DNA from: Bacteroidia bacterium | Lineage (GTDB): Bacteria; Bacteroidota; Bacteroidia; Cytophagales; Cyclobacteriaceae | Length of the DNA stretch: 34,721 nt | Reading direction: 5' to 3' | Assembly (NCBI GenBank): GCA_030425425.1 | Contig: JAUIAO010000062.1 | Coordinates: forward strand, 1-34,721 | The notes under the pieces: model-generated | The model's database searches: none | Seen by the model: only the letters and a program-made list of their open reading frames with translations | What the model was told of the DNA's origin: nothing | In this document: positions 9,601-17,527 of the stretch, piece by piece | Layout: every line of letters starts with the position of its first letter | How positions within the stretch are numbered: position 1 is the first letter of the stretch | Translations under genes and position numbers: made by a program

Positions 9601-9826
9601 TGAAGACTATGGAAAAATCTTTGAACCATTTTTCACCACCAAAGAATCTAATTCAGGTCTTGGCCTGACCATTAGTGAAGCAATCGTACAGGAGCATAAA
9701 GGCAAAATTAAAGTTCACTCCACTGTCAACGAAGGAACAAAGGTTACTGTATGGCTTCCGTTTAATCAGGAGGTAGATGCCTGGCGACCAGAAACAAGGG
9801 ATGAATTGGATTTCCTCAGTTATTAA
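6689..9826 (+). CDS. Propeller-type transmembrane sensor histidine kinase
   Basis: This is a 1045-residue hybrid-type sensor lacking the usual C-terminal receiver and HTH. The order is: signal peptide (about 1-23), periplasmic two-component-regulator beta-propeller repeats (about 25-600, e.g. GEIWFATESGLASFDG, NLWVATLRGAFKI), a Y_Y_Y domain (about 614-712), one membrane helix (about 718-736), a coiled coil, a HisKA domain with His801 in GIAHELNNPLNYI, and an ATPase domain with N, G1 and G2 boxes (NLLLNS at about 930, DNGVG at about 965, GLGL at about 989). It should phosphorylate a separate response regulator, which is not adjacent. A GTG at 6635 would extend the N-terminus, but the ATG at 6689 gives a clean signal peptide. 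Its ligand is unknown; the phytate locus is immediately downstream. Confidence 0.88.
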   Translation: MKGTPKLIFILSAIILSLSSHAQYYQSTVYKNLEEIPSNRMVEMAQLSSGEIWFATESGLASFDGLKWGQPGKGIDFIPSLGEIKMLPTPNNGLYITGRNENHFTIAHYDNGVWGEIEPPKPMERVNYGYSAVLNNDNTSELFLAYQQQIFTYSEGQWTSTNIDFPDSSLVIRGLLLENDTSWIITNSGLYRFLDNELTLELKLQRFVKNILKRDKYLYMFGDHWLGRFDINSKTVETLFDGEVRESWNLEQHNLAYRRGKIYFSSNSPLQELDLKTGKVSQIITEGFDTDHTCMKSIFDQEGNLWVATLRGAFKINNLNIIHYNGQKLVENEVSAICERSNGELILGGNVGYNRMKDNGDIETISFPDEWMRIRVMDALEFEGTVFFAASSGGIIKLENNRPIIEYNPKGENFNDLHVFEGVLYAAGSKSLYKRVNSKWVNIFTIEDSTQNYFLRKIAFDPDNQYFLTSNGIYDYNQRVWYKSESASDNNIYCYARYNNEFLLGTSKGIKAFRDGQIVDPIATILDLKQPIYALMPGKNQSGLWVGTGSGLFFSHFDSQIRLWNKNGLEGNEVNRNALKFLRNGRLIVGTDEGLSLINATPDVVKRPIPTPEITGYSLSNANVLDLPSELSNDQNDIIFHYRAITFYNESQLEYRIKLEGADDNWQVIPYESQRSVQYNNLPPGNYRFMVKARSGNGEWSESAMSPRFQIKAAIYQRPIFRIGVGLVVILIIISMTRIRNRQLKVRNEKLEDMVKEKTAEINKRNEELVKTIKDLKSAQGQVIQSEKLASMGHLTAGIAHELNNPLNYIRGGAECVIRNLQEMDEYIKMGKLTLPSDLKQSVSYLLEESATLAESILTGSNKSTDIIKSLNSFTSDSQQYLSYNDLEKEVETGLTLLSNQIGFRITINRMFGSLPPVECYPAKINQLIVNLLLNSIQAIKDEGEITIRIFRKDMQYAILEINDNGVGIKPEDYGKIFEPFFTTKESNSGLGLTISEAIVQEHKGKIKVHSTVNEGTKVTVWLPFNQEVDAWRPETRDELDFLSY

Positions 9827-9914
9827 CTTTATGTGAAGCTGATATTATGCTTACTTTCTAATTGTGGTGGGTAGCGAGTCAGGGATTAAATTTAGTGGTC
9901 TTTGACTATATTCC

Positions 9915-11582
9915 ATGAACCAAAGCATTCTTCCCGTTTTACTCATTCTTTTGCTTGTAAGGTGCACTTATCGTTCAGAAAGTGAGCCAAGACCGCAGAA
10001 GGCTATTTCTTTGATTCAGCTCAGCAATAGAATTTCACTGACCAATCCTGATACAGCCCTCGTCATCGCCAGACAAGCATTCTTACTTGGTCAGGACATG
10101 GAAGATGAACAACAAATGGCTGAAAGTGCCAAACTGATGGGTAAAATCTACTACCAGATGGGAGGGTTCAACCTCGCTATTCAGCAACTCAATTTGGCTA
10201 ACCAGCTTTTCCAAAACCTTCAAGAAAAAAAGCAGCAAGCTGAAGTCAATAATTTACTAGGGATGGTCTATGAGCGATCTGGAAATACCAGCCAATCTTT
10301 TGTATATCTGTTTCAGGCGCTCCACATGTACGAGCAATTAAACAATGTAGCCGGCAAAGCAAGGGTATATGGAAGTATAGGGCATGTCTATGAAAAATCT
10401 CAGATGTACGACAGTGCTCTGTGGTATCAGAAAAAAGCCCTTGATTTTTCTATTATCCAATCGGACACCAGCGACCTGGCAGAAATCCATGATAACTTAG
10501 GCAGTATATATGAGGATCTTGGAAAATACGATGATGCCCACAAACATTTTCAAATTGCGCTGTATCTCAATGAAGCTGTAGGCAACAGTGCTGCGGCAAT
10601 CATCAATATCAATAATGTAGGAGACATTTATCGAAAGAAAAGGCAATTTGAATCCGCACTGATCTACACCAGAAGGGCACTGAAAATGTCAGAATCCGCT
10701 GGTCTCAAATATCAGATTAAAAGTGCTTGCAGAGACCTCTCCAAAATATATGATGACCTTCACCTATACGATTCCGCTTTTTACTATCTTAGCAGGAGCT
10801 ACGAAATCACAGATGAGATTTTTACAGAAAGAATCGCCTCCGAGATTGCCCGTACTCAGGGGCTGTATGAGCTGGAACAAAAGCAGCAACGCATCACTTT
10901 GCTAGAAAAAGAAAGAAGATTCAATCGATCCTTGATGATACTATCAACCATCGCCGCGTCCTTTATTCTCGTTTTGGGTGGGTTAATCTTATACCAGCAA
11001 AGATCTAAAAACAATAAAACCAGAAAACTTTTAACCGCTGAAGCACAACTGGCCAAAACAGCCCTGGAAAACACGAAACTTAATGAACAAAAACTCAAAA
11101 CAGAGCTAGAAAACAAATATCTGAAGGAAGAACAGCTACAGCAAGAACTCGAACTGAAAAGCAAATCACTTACAAAAAGCGCCTTGCACATGATTCAGAA
11201 GAATGAATTTCTTCACGAATTGAGAACCAAGCTCAAGGACATCAAAAAAGGAGACGAAGAAACACAAAAAAAGAAAATCAAGCGGCTGATCAAGTCAATA
11301 GACTACAACTTCAACATCGACGATGACTGGCAGGAATTTGAACAGGTCTTCCAACAGGTGCACTCTGATTTTTTCGTCAAACTCAATCAGATGTATCCAG
11401 ACCTAAGTCCTTCTGAAGTACGGCTCTGCGCCATGATCCGCCTCAACCTTCACTCCAAAGACATGGCAGCTATCATGGGCATCTCCAATGACAGCTTGCG
11501 AATAGCCAGGTATCGTCTCAGAAAAAAGCTCGGTCTCAGCAAAGGAGCCAATCTCTATGCATTCATAGTAAATATCGGATAG
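9915..11582 (+). CDS. TPR transmembrane regulator with C-terminal LuxR-like HTH
   Basis: This 555-residue protein belongs to a Bacteroidota regulator type combining an exported TPR domain with a cytoplasmic DNA-binding domain. The N-terminus is a hydrophobic export segment ending LLVRC. TPR units run from about 60 to 310 (e.g. LGSIYEDLGKYDDAHKHFQIAL). A membrane helix follows at about 339-360, then a Glu/Lys/Leu coiled coil to about 430, and an HTH at about 496-545 (LSPSEVRLCAMIRLNLHSKD...ISNDSLRIARYRLRKKL). It lies 173 bp upstream of the TonB-dependent receptor on the same strand, so I infer it controls the receptor-phytase operon. No kinase or receiver domain is present; the sensed signal is unknown. 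Confidence 0.85.
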   Translation: MNQSILPVLLILLLVRCTYRSESEPRPQKAISLIQLSNRISLTNPDTALVIARQAFLLGQDMEDEQQMAESAKLMGKIYYQMGGFNLAIQQLNLANQLFQNLQEKKQQAEVNNLLGMVYERSGNTSQSFVYLFQALHMYEQLNNVAGKARVYGSIGHVYEKSQMYDSALWYQKKALDFSIIQSDTSDLAEIHDNLGSIYEDLGKYDDAHKHFQIALYLNEAVGNSAAAIININNVGDIYRKKRQFESALIYTRRALKMSESAGLKYQIKSACRDLSKIYDDLHLYDSAFYYLSRSYEITDEIFTERIASEIARTQGLYELEQKQQRITLLEKERRFNRSLMILSTIAASFILVLGGLILYQQRSKNNKTRKLLTAEAQLAKTALENTKLNEQKLKTELENKYLKEEQLQQELELKSKSLTKSALHMIQKNEFLHELRTKLKDIKKGDEETQKKKIKRLIKSIDYNFNIDDDWQEFEQVFQQVHSDFFVKLNQMYPDLSPSEVRLCAMIRLNLHSKDMAAIMGISNDSLRIARYRLRKKLGLSKGANLYAFIVNIG

Positions 11583-11701
11583 TCACAAAAAATTAACATG
11601 CATCCATCTCTATTTCAAATAGTTACAAATTGATGTTGCCTTTTTGCTGATAGGTCTTTTGCTGTTTGTAGCCCTTTTGTTGAGGGGTGTTTAACAGGTA
11701 G

Positions 11702-11713
11702 TTCACATGTGAA
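11702..11713. promoter_or_regulatory. 12-bp palindrome upstream of the TonB receptor gene
   Basis: TTCACATGTGAA is a perfect palindrome 42 bp before the receptor start codon. Position and symmetry suit an operator, perhaps for the adjacent HTH regulator. A second, weaker 13-bp inverted repeat (CTATTTCAAATAG) lies at 11610-11622 in the same gap. Confidence 0.4.
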
Positions 11714-11755
11714 ATTCAGATTTGAGGCATCAGTTTTTGCTAACCGAAAAATCAA

Positions 11756-14482
11756 ATGAAAAAACTATTAATGATTTCAGCCCTACTCCTTACTAATGTG
11801 CTTTATGCGCAGGAAGTAGCCATCAAGGGTAAGATTACAGATGAAAACACCAGCGAGCCATTGCCTGGTGCTACCGTACAATTAGAAAACGCTACTTTCG
11901 GTACGGTTACAGATGTCAATGGAGAGTTCAGCCTGAGACTTCAATCAGGAACGCACACCTTAGTGATCAAGTATTTAGGCTATGATGACATAAGCATAGT
12001 CATTACTGCTGAGGCAAACAGCTACATAGAAATCCCGCTAAAAGAACTAAAGTCTGAGCTACAGGCGGTGACTATACTTGGTTCTTTACAGGGACAGCAG
12101 AAAGCACTGAACCAGCAAAAAAATGCAGGGAACATCCAAAACATTGTAGCTGCTGACCAAATCAGTCGTTTCCCAGATCCAAACGTGGCGGAAGCTATCC
12201 AACGTATTCCTGGTACTACACTGCAGAGAGACCAGGGGGAGGGCAGATATGTCATCATCAGAGGTTTGGCTCCTCAGTTTACCAATATGAGTATCAACGG
12301 CGAGCAGATTCCTTCACCAGAGGCTGGTGTGAGATTCGTAGCACTGGATGCTGTGCCAGCAGATCAGCTTTCCTCTATACAGGTGAGTAAGTCGCTTACC
12401 CCAGATATGGACGGAGATGCCATAGGTGGATCTGTAAACCTGATCACCAGAAAAGCTAAAAACAGCAATTTGGAACTTCAGGGAACGCTTGTTGGTGGCT
12501 ATAACCAATTGATGGGTGAACCGAATGGTCAGGGTTCGTTGCTGATTGGAAAAAGATTCGGAGAGAATGAGAAATTCGGGGTATTGGTCAATGCCAGTCA
12601 TTTTTATTCGGATCGTGGCTCAGACAACTGGGAAAGAGACGATGAAGAATTGGAACTCAGAGACTATCAGCTAAGAAGAACCAGAACTGCCGTAAGCGGT
12701 ACGATGGATTATCGATTCAATCCTAACAATGAAATCTATTTCCGAGGGATCTACAACAGCTTCACCGATAGAGAGTGGAGAAGAAGATATGTGCTAAAAC
12801 CAAATGCAGACGAATCGCCATTTGAAGACAATGAAATCGAGCACATGACCAAAGACCGATTTGAGCAGCAAGATATAACCAGCCTCAACCTGGGTGGTAA
12901 ACACTATTTACCAAAATTCAACCTTGATTATGAGTTTGCTTATTCCAGAGCAATACAGGATACTCCATTCGATTTTGAAACAGTATTCATAGCTGAGCCG
13001 GATGAGTTGTCAACAGATTTCAGCAATTCAGATTTTCCAACGTTCTCAACTAATGCTGATTTTGACTATCTGGATAACAGCAATTACGAATTTGATGAAC
13101 TGGAAGCAGGAAACACTTTTGCAGAAGACGAAAACATCACTGGAAAAATCAATGTGGGAGTGCCTTACCAATTGGGTGGCAATGATGGTTTGCTCAAGTT
13201 TGGTGGAAAATACAGAGCGAAAACAAAAAGCTTGAAAGTAATCAATAACAAGTACGAGTGGGCAGGTGGAGATGTGACCATAGATGGTCAAACAGGAGAT
13301 TTCACTGGAGATCTGGTAGCTGGTGGCTTGGTAGATGACAATTTCCTTGATGGAAAATATGAAATCGCCGCAGCTCCAGACATGGGTAAGGTCGTTCGCT
13401 TTTTCAATCAGAACAAAGACGGTTTCGAACTTCAAACTGAGGACAAACTGGTAGATGAAGCCAATGAAAGCTACACCGCTACAGAAGATGTGCTGGCTGC
13501 TTATGTGATGACAGACATTACTTTTAATAAGCTACAGTTCATCGGAGGAGTGAGATTGGAGCAAACCAAAGTAGAATACAATTACAATACGGTTTACTTC
13601 GATGATGAGGGTGACCTGGACGAAATTGTGAATGAAGACGGAGCAACAGACTATACATTTATTCTTCCTCAGATGAATATCAGATATGCACTGAACAGTC
13701 TGACCAATGTTCGATTTGCCGCAGGAATGTCCTATGCCAGACCAAACTTCGAATCTATCGTTCCTACTCAGGAAATCAACATTCAGGATGCGGAAGGAAC
13801 TATTGGTAACCCTGATCTGGAGCCGGTTTCAGCTACTAATATTGACTTCATGGTGGATCACTATTTTGGTACTGTAGGGGTATTGTCTGGAGGTCTTTTC
13901 TACAAGAAACTTGACAATTTCATTTACAACAGGGTATTCGAAACCACGAGCTATGAAGGTGTGGATTTCGACCGTGATATGGAGCTGACCCAAAGTATCA
14001 ATGGAGAGACCGCAGATCTATTTGGCTTTGAAATCGCCTATCAGCAAAACCTCACATTCTTGCCGGGTGCTCTTGCTGGAATCGGTGTTTATGCCAACTA
14101 TACTTACACAGGATCTAACGCCACACTGAAACCAGAAGAAGGATCTGATGACAAGGTGGAAATCGACCTACCTGGCCAGGCAGCTCACGTAGGAAACCTA
14201 AGTCTTTCTTACAATTTCAAAGGAATAACTGCTCGTGTATCTGCGAACTATGCCGGAGCGTACATCGATGAATTAGATGGAGATGACAAGGTATACATCA
14301 AAGAAAGAATGCAGGTAGATGCTACCGCCAGCTATCAGATCAACAGTAAGTTCAATGTATTCGCTGAGTTCCTCAACATCACTAACGCACCTTACGAAAC
14401 TTATCTCAACTCAGAAGATGAGATCATCCAGAGAGAGTTTTACTCCTGGTGGTCAAGAATCGGTGTGAAATTCAACTTCTAA
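11756..14482 (+). CDS. TonB-dependent outer-membrane receptor of the phytase operon
   Basis: The 908-residue protein is an outer-membrane TonB-dependent transporter. It has a signal peptide (to about residue 19, VLYAQ), a carboxypeptidase-regulatory-like domain (about 22-105, with PLPGATVQLENATFGTVTD), a plug domain (about 125-235, with VAEAIQRIPGTTLQRDQGEG, YVIIRGLAPQF and GSVNLITRKA) and a beta-barrel ending in phenylalanine (RIGVKFNF). There is no SusD partner, so it is not a typical polysaccharide system. The following acidic lipoprotein, phytase and phosphatase suggest the substrate is phytate, a metal-phytate complex or an inositol phosphate product; this is inferred from context only. 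Confidence 0.92.
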   Translation: MKKLLMISALLLTNVLYAQEVAIKGKITDENTSEPLPGATVQLENATFGTVTDVNGEFSLRLQSGTHTLVIKYLGYDDISIVITAEANSYIEIPLKELKSELQAVTILGSLQGQQKALNQQKNAGNIQNIVAADQISRFPDPNVAEAIQRIPGTTLQRDQGEGRYVIIRGLAPQFTNMSINGEQIPSPEAGVRFVALDAVPADQLSSIQVSKSLTPDMDGDAIGGSVNLITRKAKNSNLELQGTLVGGYNQLMGEPNGQGSLLIGKRFGENEKFGVLVNASHFYSDRGSDNWERDDEELELRDYQLRRTRTAVSGTMDYRFNPNNEIYFRGIYNSFTDREWRRRYVLKPNADESPFEDNEIEHMTKDRFEQQDITSLNLGGKHYLPKFNLDYEFAYSRAIQDTPFDFETVFIAEPDELSTDFSNSDFPTFSTNADFDYLDNSNYEFDELEAGNTFAEDENITGKINVGVPYQLGGNDGLLKFGGKYRAKTKSLKVINNKYEWAGGDVTIDGQTGDFTGDLVAGGLVDDNFLDGKYEIAAAPDMGKVVRFFNQNKDGFELQTEDKLVDEANESYTATEDVLAAYVMTDITFNKLQFIGGVRLEQTKVEYNYNTVYFDDEGDLDEIVNEDGATDYTFILPQMNIRYALNSLTNVRFAAGMSYARPNFESIVPTQEINIQDAEGTIGNPDLEPVSATNIDFMVDHYFGTVGVLSGGLFYKKLDNFIYNRVFETTSYEGVDFDRDMELTQSINGETADLFGFEIAYQQNLTFLPGALAGIGVYANYTYTGSNATLKPEEGSDDKVEIDLPGQAAHVGNLSLSYNFKGITARVSANYAGAYIDELDGDDKVYIKERMQVDATASYQINSKFNVFAEFLNITNAPYETYLNSEDEIIQREFYSWWSRIGVKFNF

Positions 14483-14503
14483 TTATTCAAAAACTTAGAA
14501 ATA

Positions 14504-15481
14504 ATGAAACTTAAGAATATCAAAATATTGGTTTTGGCTGGGCTGGTTAGTGCTTGTGCCTTCAACGATCCTGAATTAGAAATTCAGGACACCAACTTCC
14601 CTCTCAGAATGGAAATTGACGAGGAAGGAGCTGACCTTGCAGATGCCGAGGATTTTAAAATCGGAATTGCTTTCGCTGATTATATTGGTGATTTACCGAC
14701 AAATGAAATCACGTTAACCTACACTCTAGAGGGAGAAGGAGATTTCACAGGTGTGGCAATTGATGAGGTAGTCTATGAGTATGAAAATGATGATGACTGT
14801 GTCTGGGAGCGCGAGATTGCTTTTACCAGCTCTACGATAACGATTCCGGTTGATGCGGATATGGGTACTGTGCCTGAGGAATTCGAAATAGTGGTAGCCT
14901 TCAATATCGGGGAAGATGCCCCTGATGGAGGGTTTGAATTACAAATAACTGGTATTCAATCCAGCGACAATGTGCTTTTTAGCGATGCAAACACATTTGA
15001 ATATGAAATCCTGGAAAATGATGCCGCCGGCAAATGGTTGATCGAATTGGATGAATCGACTTTCGAAAATTTCAAATCTGTATTCGGAATCCTCTCAGAA
15101 GATCTTGCAGAAACTGCCTTTGCTGATACAGAAGGTGAGATTGCCATTGAGTTTGAATTTGAAGAAATGAAATTCGAAATTGAATTAACGGAACAGGAAG
15201 AGGTTTCGGAATGTGAAGAAGGAGAAGTAGAGACTTCTATGGAAAACCTCGTCATAGAAATAGAAGCAGATTATGATGCAGAAGATGGCGAACTGGTGTT
15301 TGAAGGATCATATTTCGATGAAGATGGTGAAGAGCTTGATTTCGTATTGGAAGCAGAGTATGTGATCAATGAAGATGGTGATATGGAGATTGAGTTTACC
15401 TCCATTATTGGTGAGGATAATTATGAAGATGGGGATGAGCTCTATACAGGATCACAGTCATTCCTTCTGAAAAAAGACTAA
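14504..15481 (+). CDS. Hyper-acidic lipoprotein of the phytase operon
   Basis: The 325-residue protein has a lipobox ending at Cys18 (LVSAC) and is extremely acidic. By eye I count about 95 Asp/Glu against about 8 Lys/Arg after the signal peptide. The first half has alternating strands resembling a Calx-beta or similar beta-sandwich (ITLTYTLEGEGDF, STITIPVDADMG). The second half is a series of beta-hairpins with acidic turns such as DYDAEDGE, FDEDGEE and NEDGD, similar to calcium-coordinating loops but without a canonical EF-hand. It lies 21 bp after the receptor gene and 4 bp before the phytase gene, so it is co-transcribed. A role as surface accessory that binds calcium or presents metal-phytate is inferred; no family was recognised with confidence. 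Confidence 0.8.
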   Translation: MKLKNIKILVLAGLVSACAFNDPELEIQDTNFPLRMEIDEEGADLADAEDFKIGIAFADYIGDLPTNEITLTYTLEGEGDFTGVAIDEVVYEYENDDDCVWEREIAFTSSTITIPVDADMGTVPEEFEIVVAFNIGEDAPDGGFELQITGIQSSDNVLFSDANTFEYEILENDAAGKWLIELDESTFENFKSVFGILSEDLAETAFADTEGEIAIEFEFEEMKFEIELTEQEEVSECEEGEVETSMENLVIEIEADYDAEDGELVFEGSYFDEDGEELDFVLEAEYVINEDGDMEIEFTSIIGEDNYEDGDELYTGSQSFLLKKD

Positions 15482-15485
15482 TTCA

Positions 15486-16526
15486 ATGCGTTTTGTTTTA
15501 ATCATAATTGTTGGCCTGGCTGTATCATGCAGTCAGGTCAAAAATGAAAAAGTCATTCAGCCAAAATACATTACTGACCCTGTAAAGCATGATAGTGACG
15601 ACCCTGCTATCTGGATCAATTCTGAAAACCCACAGGAAAGCATGATCATAGGTACTGACAAGCATGAAATTGATGGAGGGCTTTATGCATTTTCGCTGGA
15701 CGGAAAAATGGACAGTACCAAAAAGGTATATCCTCTGGACAGGCCAAACAATGTGGATATTGCCTATGGGTTTCTTTATGCCGATGACACGGTAGATGTA
15801 GCAGTATGCTCCGAGAGAGGGAAAAGTGCTATCAGAGTGTTCCAGTTACCCGAGCTGAAGCCTATAGACAATGGTGGTTTGAGCGTTTTTGAAGATGACA
15901 CTTTGTACAACAAGGTCATGGGTGTTTCACTTTATACCAGGCCTTCTGATCTGGCACTTTTTGCCATTGTCAGTCGCAAGGAAGGTGAAAATCTTGACGG
16001 ATCCTATCTGTACCAATATCTGCTATCCGCCGACTCTACAGGCGTGAAAGCTGACCTGGTGAGAAAGTTTGGAAAATTCAGTGGAACTAAAGAGATAGAA
16101 GCCATTTGTGTAGATGATGAGCTGGGATATGTCTATTATTCTGATGAACACTTTGGAGTAAGAAAGTACTATGCAGACCCTGACATGGGAAATGAGGAAT
16201 TAGCCACATTCGGTCTTACAGGCTTTGCAGATGATCGTGAGGGCATATCTATTTATGATACAGGAGAAGGCACAGGATACATACTGGTTTCGGATCAGGG
16301 AGCCAATAAATTTCATGTGTTCCCGAGAGAAGGCTCACCAGAAAACCCTCATCAACATGAACTATTGATTGCTTTGGATATGAATACTCGTTCGAGTGAT
16401 GGGTCTGAATCCACTTCGGCTGCTTTGGGGGAAGAGTTTCCCTCGGGAGTATTCGTGGCTATGTCTGACAATAAAACTTTTGAGATCTACGATTGGAGAG
16501 ATCTTCTAGAAAAAATACCTCATTGA
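15486..16526 (+). CDS. Beta-propeller phytase (3-phytase) lipoprotein
   Basis: The 346-residue protein matches the six-bladed beta-propeller phytase family, calcium-dependent enzymes that remove phosphates from inositol hexakisphosphate. Signatures in order are DSDDPAIWIN, SMIIGTDKHEIDGGLYAFSL, an RPNNVDIAYGF blade, EAICVDDELGYVYYSDE, DDREGISIY, VSDQGANKFHVFPREG and a final FPSGVFVAMSD blade. The abundant acidic residues at these sites are the calcium and phosphate ligands in characterised homologues. A lipobox ends at Cys15 (LAVSC), so the enzyme is membrane anchored, probably on the outer membrane. It starts 4 bp after the acidic lipoprotein stop. A hairpin with a T-run follows, so expression of the downstream phosphatase may be attenuated. 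Confidence 0.9.
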   Translation: MRFVLIIIVGLAVSCSQVKNEKVIQPKYITDPVKHDSDDPAIWINSENPQESMIIGTDKHEIDGGLYAFSLDGKMDSTKKVYPLDRPNNVDIAYGFLYADDTVDVAVCSERGKSAIRVFQLPELKPIDNGGLSVFEDDTLYNKVMGVSLYTRPSDLALFAIVSRKEGENLDGSYLYQYLLSADSTGVKADLVRKFGKFSGTKEIEAICVDDELGYVYYSDEHFGVRKYYADPDMGNEELATFGLTGFADDREGISIYDTGEGTGYILVSDQGANKFHVFPREGSPENPHQHELLIALDMNTRSSDGSESTSAALGEEFPSGVFVAMSDNKTFEIYDWRDLLEKIPH

Positions 16527-16540
16527 TTTTTGTTAACCCG

Positions 16541-16568
16541 AAAGCCCTCTGCTCTGCAGGGGTCTTTT
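16541..16568 (+). terminator. Imperfect hairpin with T-run between phytase and phosphatase genes
   Basis: AAAGCCC-CTGC pairs with GCAG-GGG-CTTT across a TCT loop, with one bulged T on each side, and ends TCTTTTC. It lies 15-42 bp after the phytase stop. It is probably a partial or full intrinsic terminator before the phosphatase gene. Confidence 0.55.
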
Positions 16569-16583
16569 CGAAATATATCTGAT

Positions 16584-17525
16584 ATGAAAAAGATACTATA
16601 CTGCTTGCCCATCCTGATTTTTGTGGCTTGTCAGCCGACTCAAAAAGGCTCAGAAAAATCCTTAAAATTCGAAGAAATAGACGATGCATATTATGTCTAT
16701 ACCATTGGTGATTGGGGTAGAAAAGGAGAATTCAATCAAAAGGAATTAGCTACTACAATGGGTAAAGTAGCGGAAACCCTGGAGCCGGAATTTATCATCT
16801 CTACAGGTGACAATTTTTACCCAAATGGCCTGGCGAGCATTCATGATCCAAACTGGAAAATCTCCTATGAGGATGTATATTCTGCCTACTCGCTTAATTG
16901 TGATTGGTACGTAGTTTTAGGAAACCATGATTACAGAGGAAATGCCCAGGCACAAATAGATTACTCCGATATCAGCCAGCGATGGAATATGCCGAGCCGC
17001 TACTTCCACAAAGATATTAAGACAGATGATGGAGCAAGTGTGAGGTTCATTTTTCTGGACACCAATCCACTCGATGATGATTATTATGACTCCTCAAAAT
17101 ATGGCCCCAAGGTATCCGGCCAGGATACTACGGCTCAGCTGATGTGGATGGATAGTTTATTAGCCGAAGATTATGACTGGAAAGTGGTCATAGGTCATCA
17201 CCCACTTTACACCGGAGGAAAAAGGGCAGGTAGGAAAAATGCCGTCAGAAGTCATCTGGAGCCTCGGTTCGATAGACACGGTGTTGATTTGTATCTAGCA
17301 GGTCATGAGCATGATTTGCAATACATCAAACCAAAGAATCACAGTACTCATCATTTTGTATCTGGTGCAGGATCTGAGGTCAGACCAACAGGAAAAATGG
17401 AAGAAACGCTTTTCGCAGAATCAATCAATGGTTTTCTCATCACTGCTTTTTTGAAGGATCAGGTCAGTTGCCAGTTTATCGATTTGAATGGGAGTGAAAT
17501 CTACAAGAAGGTGATCAAAAAATAG
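16584..17525 (+). CDS. Purple acid phosphatase-like metallophosphoesterase lipoprotein
   Basis: The 314-residue lipoprotein (lipobox ending at Cys16, IFVAC) has the five calcineurin-like metallophosphoesterase motifs: TIGDWGRKG, GDNFY, GNHDY, VIGHHPLY and GHEHDLQ. The pattern and spacing resemble tartrate-resistant (purple) acid phosphatases, which use a binuclear metal centre to cleave phosphomonoesters. The neighbouring phytase suggests it finishes dephosphorylation of lower inositol phosphates or other organic phosphates outside the inner membrane. A TTG at 16530 is in frame, but the ATG at 16584 starts the signal peptide. It lies 57 bp after the phytase gene and ends 2 bp from the convergent membrane protein gene. 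Confidence 0.88.
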   Translation: MKKILYCLPILIFVACQPTQKGSEKSLKFEEIDDAYYVYTIGDWGRKGEFNQKELATTMGKVAETLEPEFIISTGDNFYPNGLASIHDPNWKISYEDVYSAYSLNCDWYVVLGNHDYRGNAQAQIDYSDISQRWNMPSRYFHKDIKTDDGASVRFIFLDTNPLDDDYYDSSKYGPKVSGQDTTAQLMWMDSLLAEDYDWKVVIGHHPLYTGGKRAGRKNAVRSHLEPRFDRHGVDLYLAGHEHDLQYIKPKNHSTHHFVSGAGSEVRPTGKMEETLFAESINGFLITAFLKDQVSCQFIDLNGSEIYKKVIKK

Positions 17526-17527
17526 AT

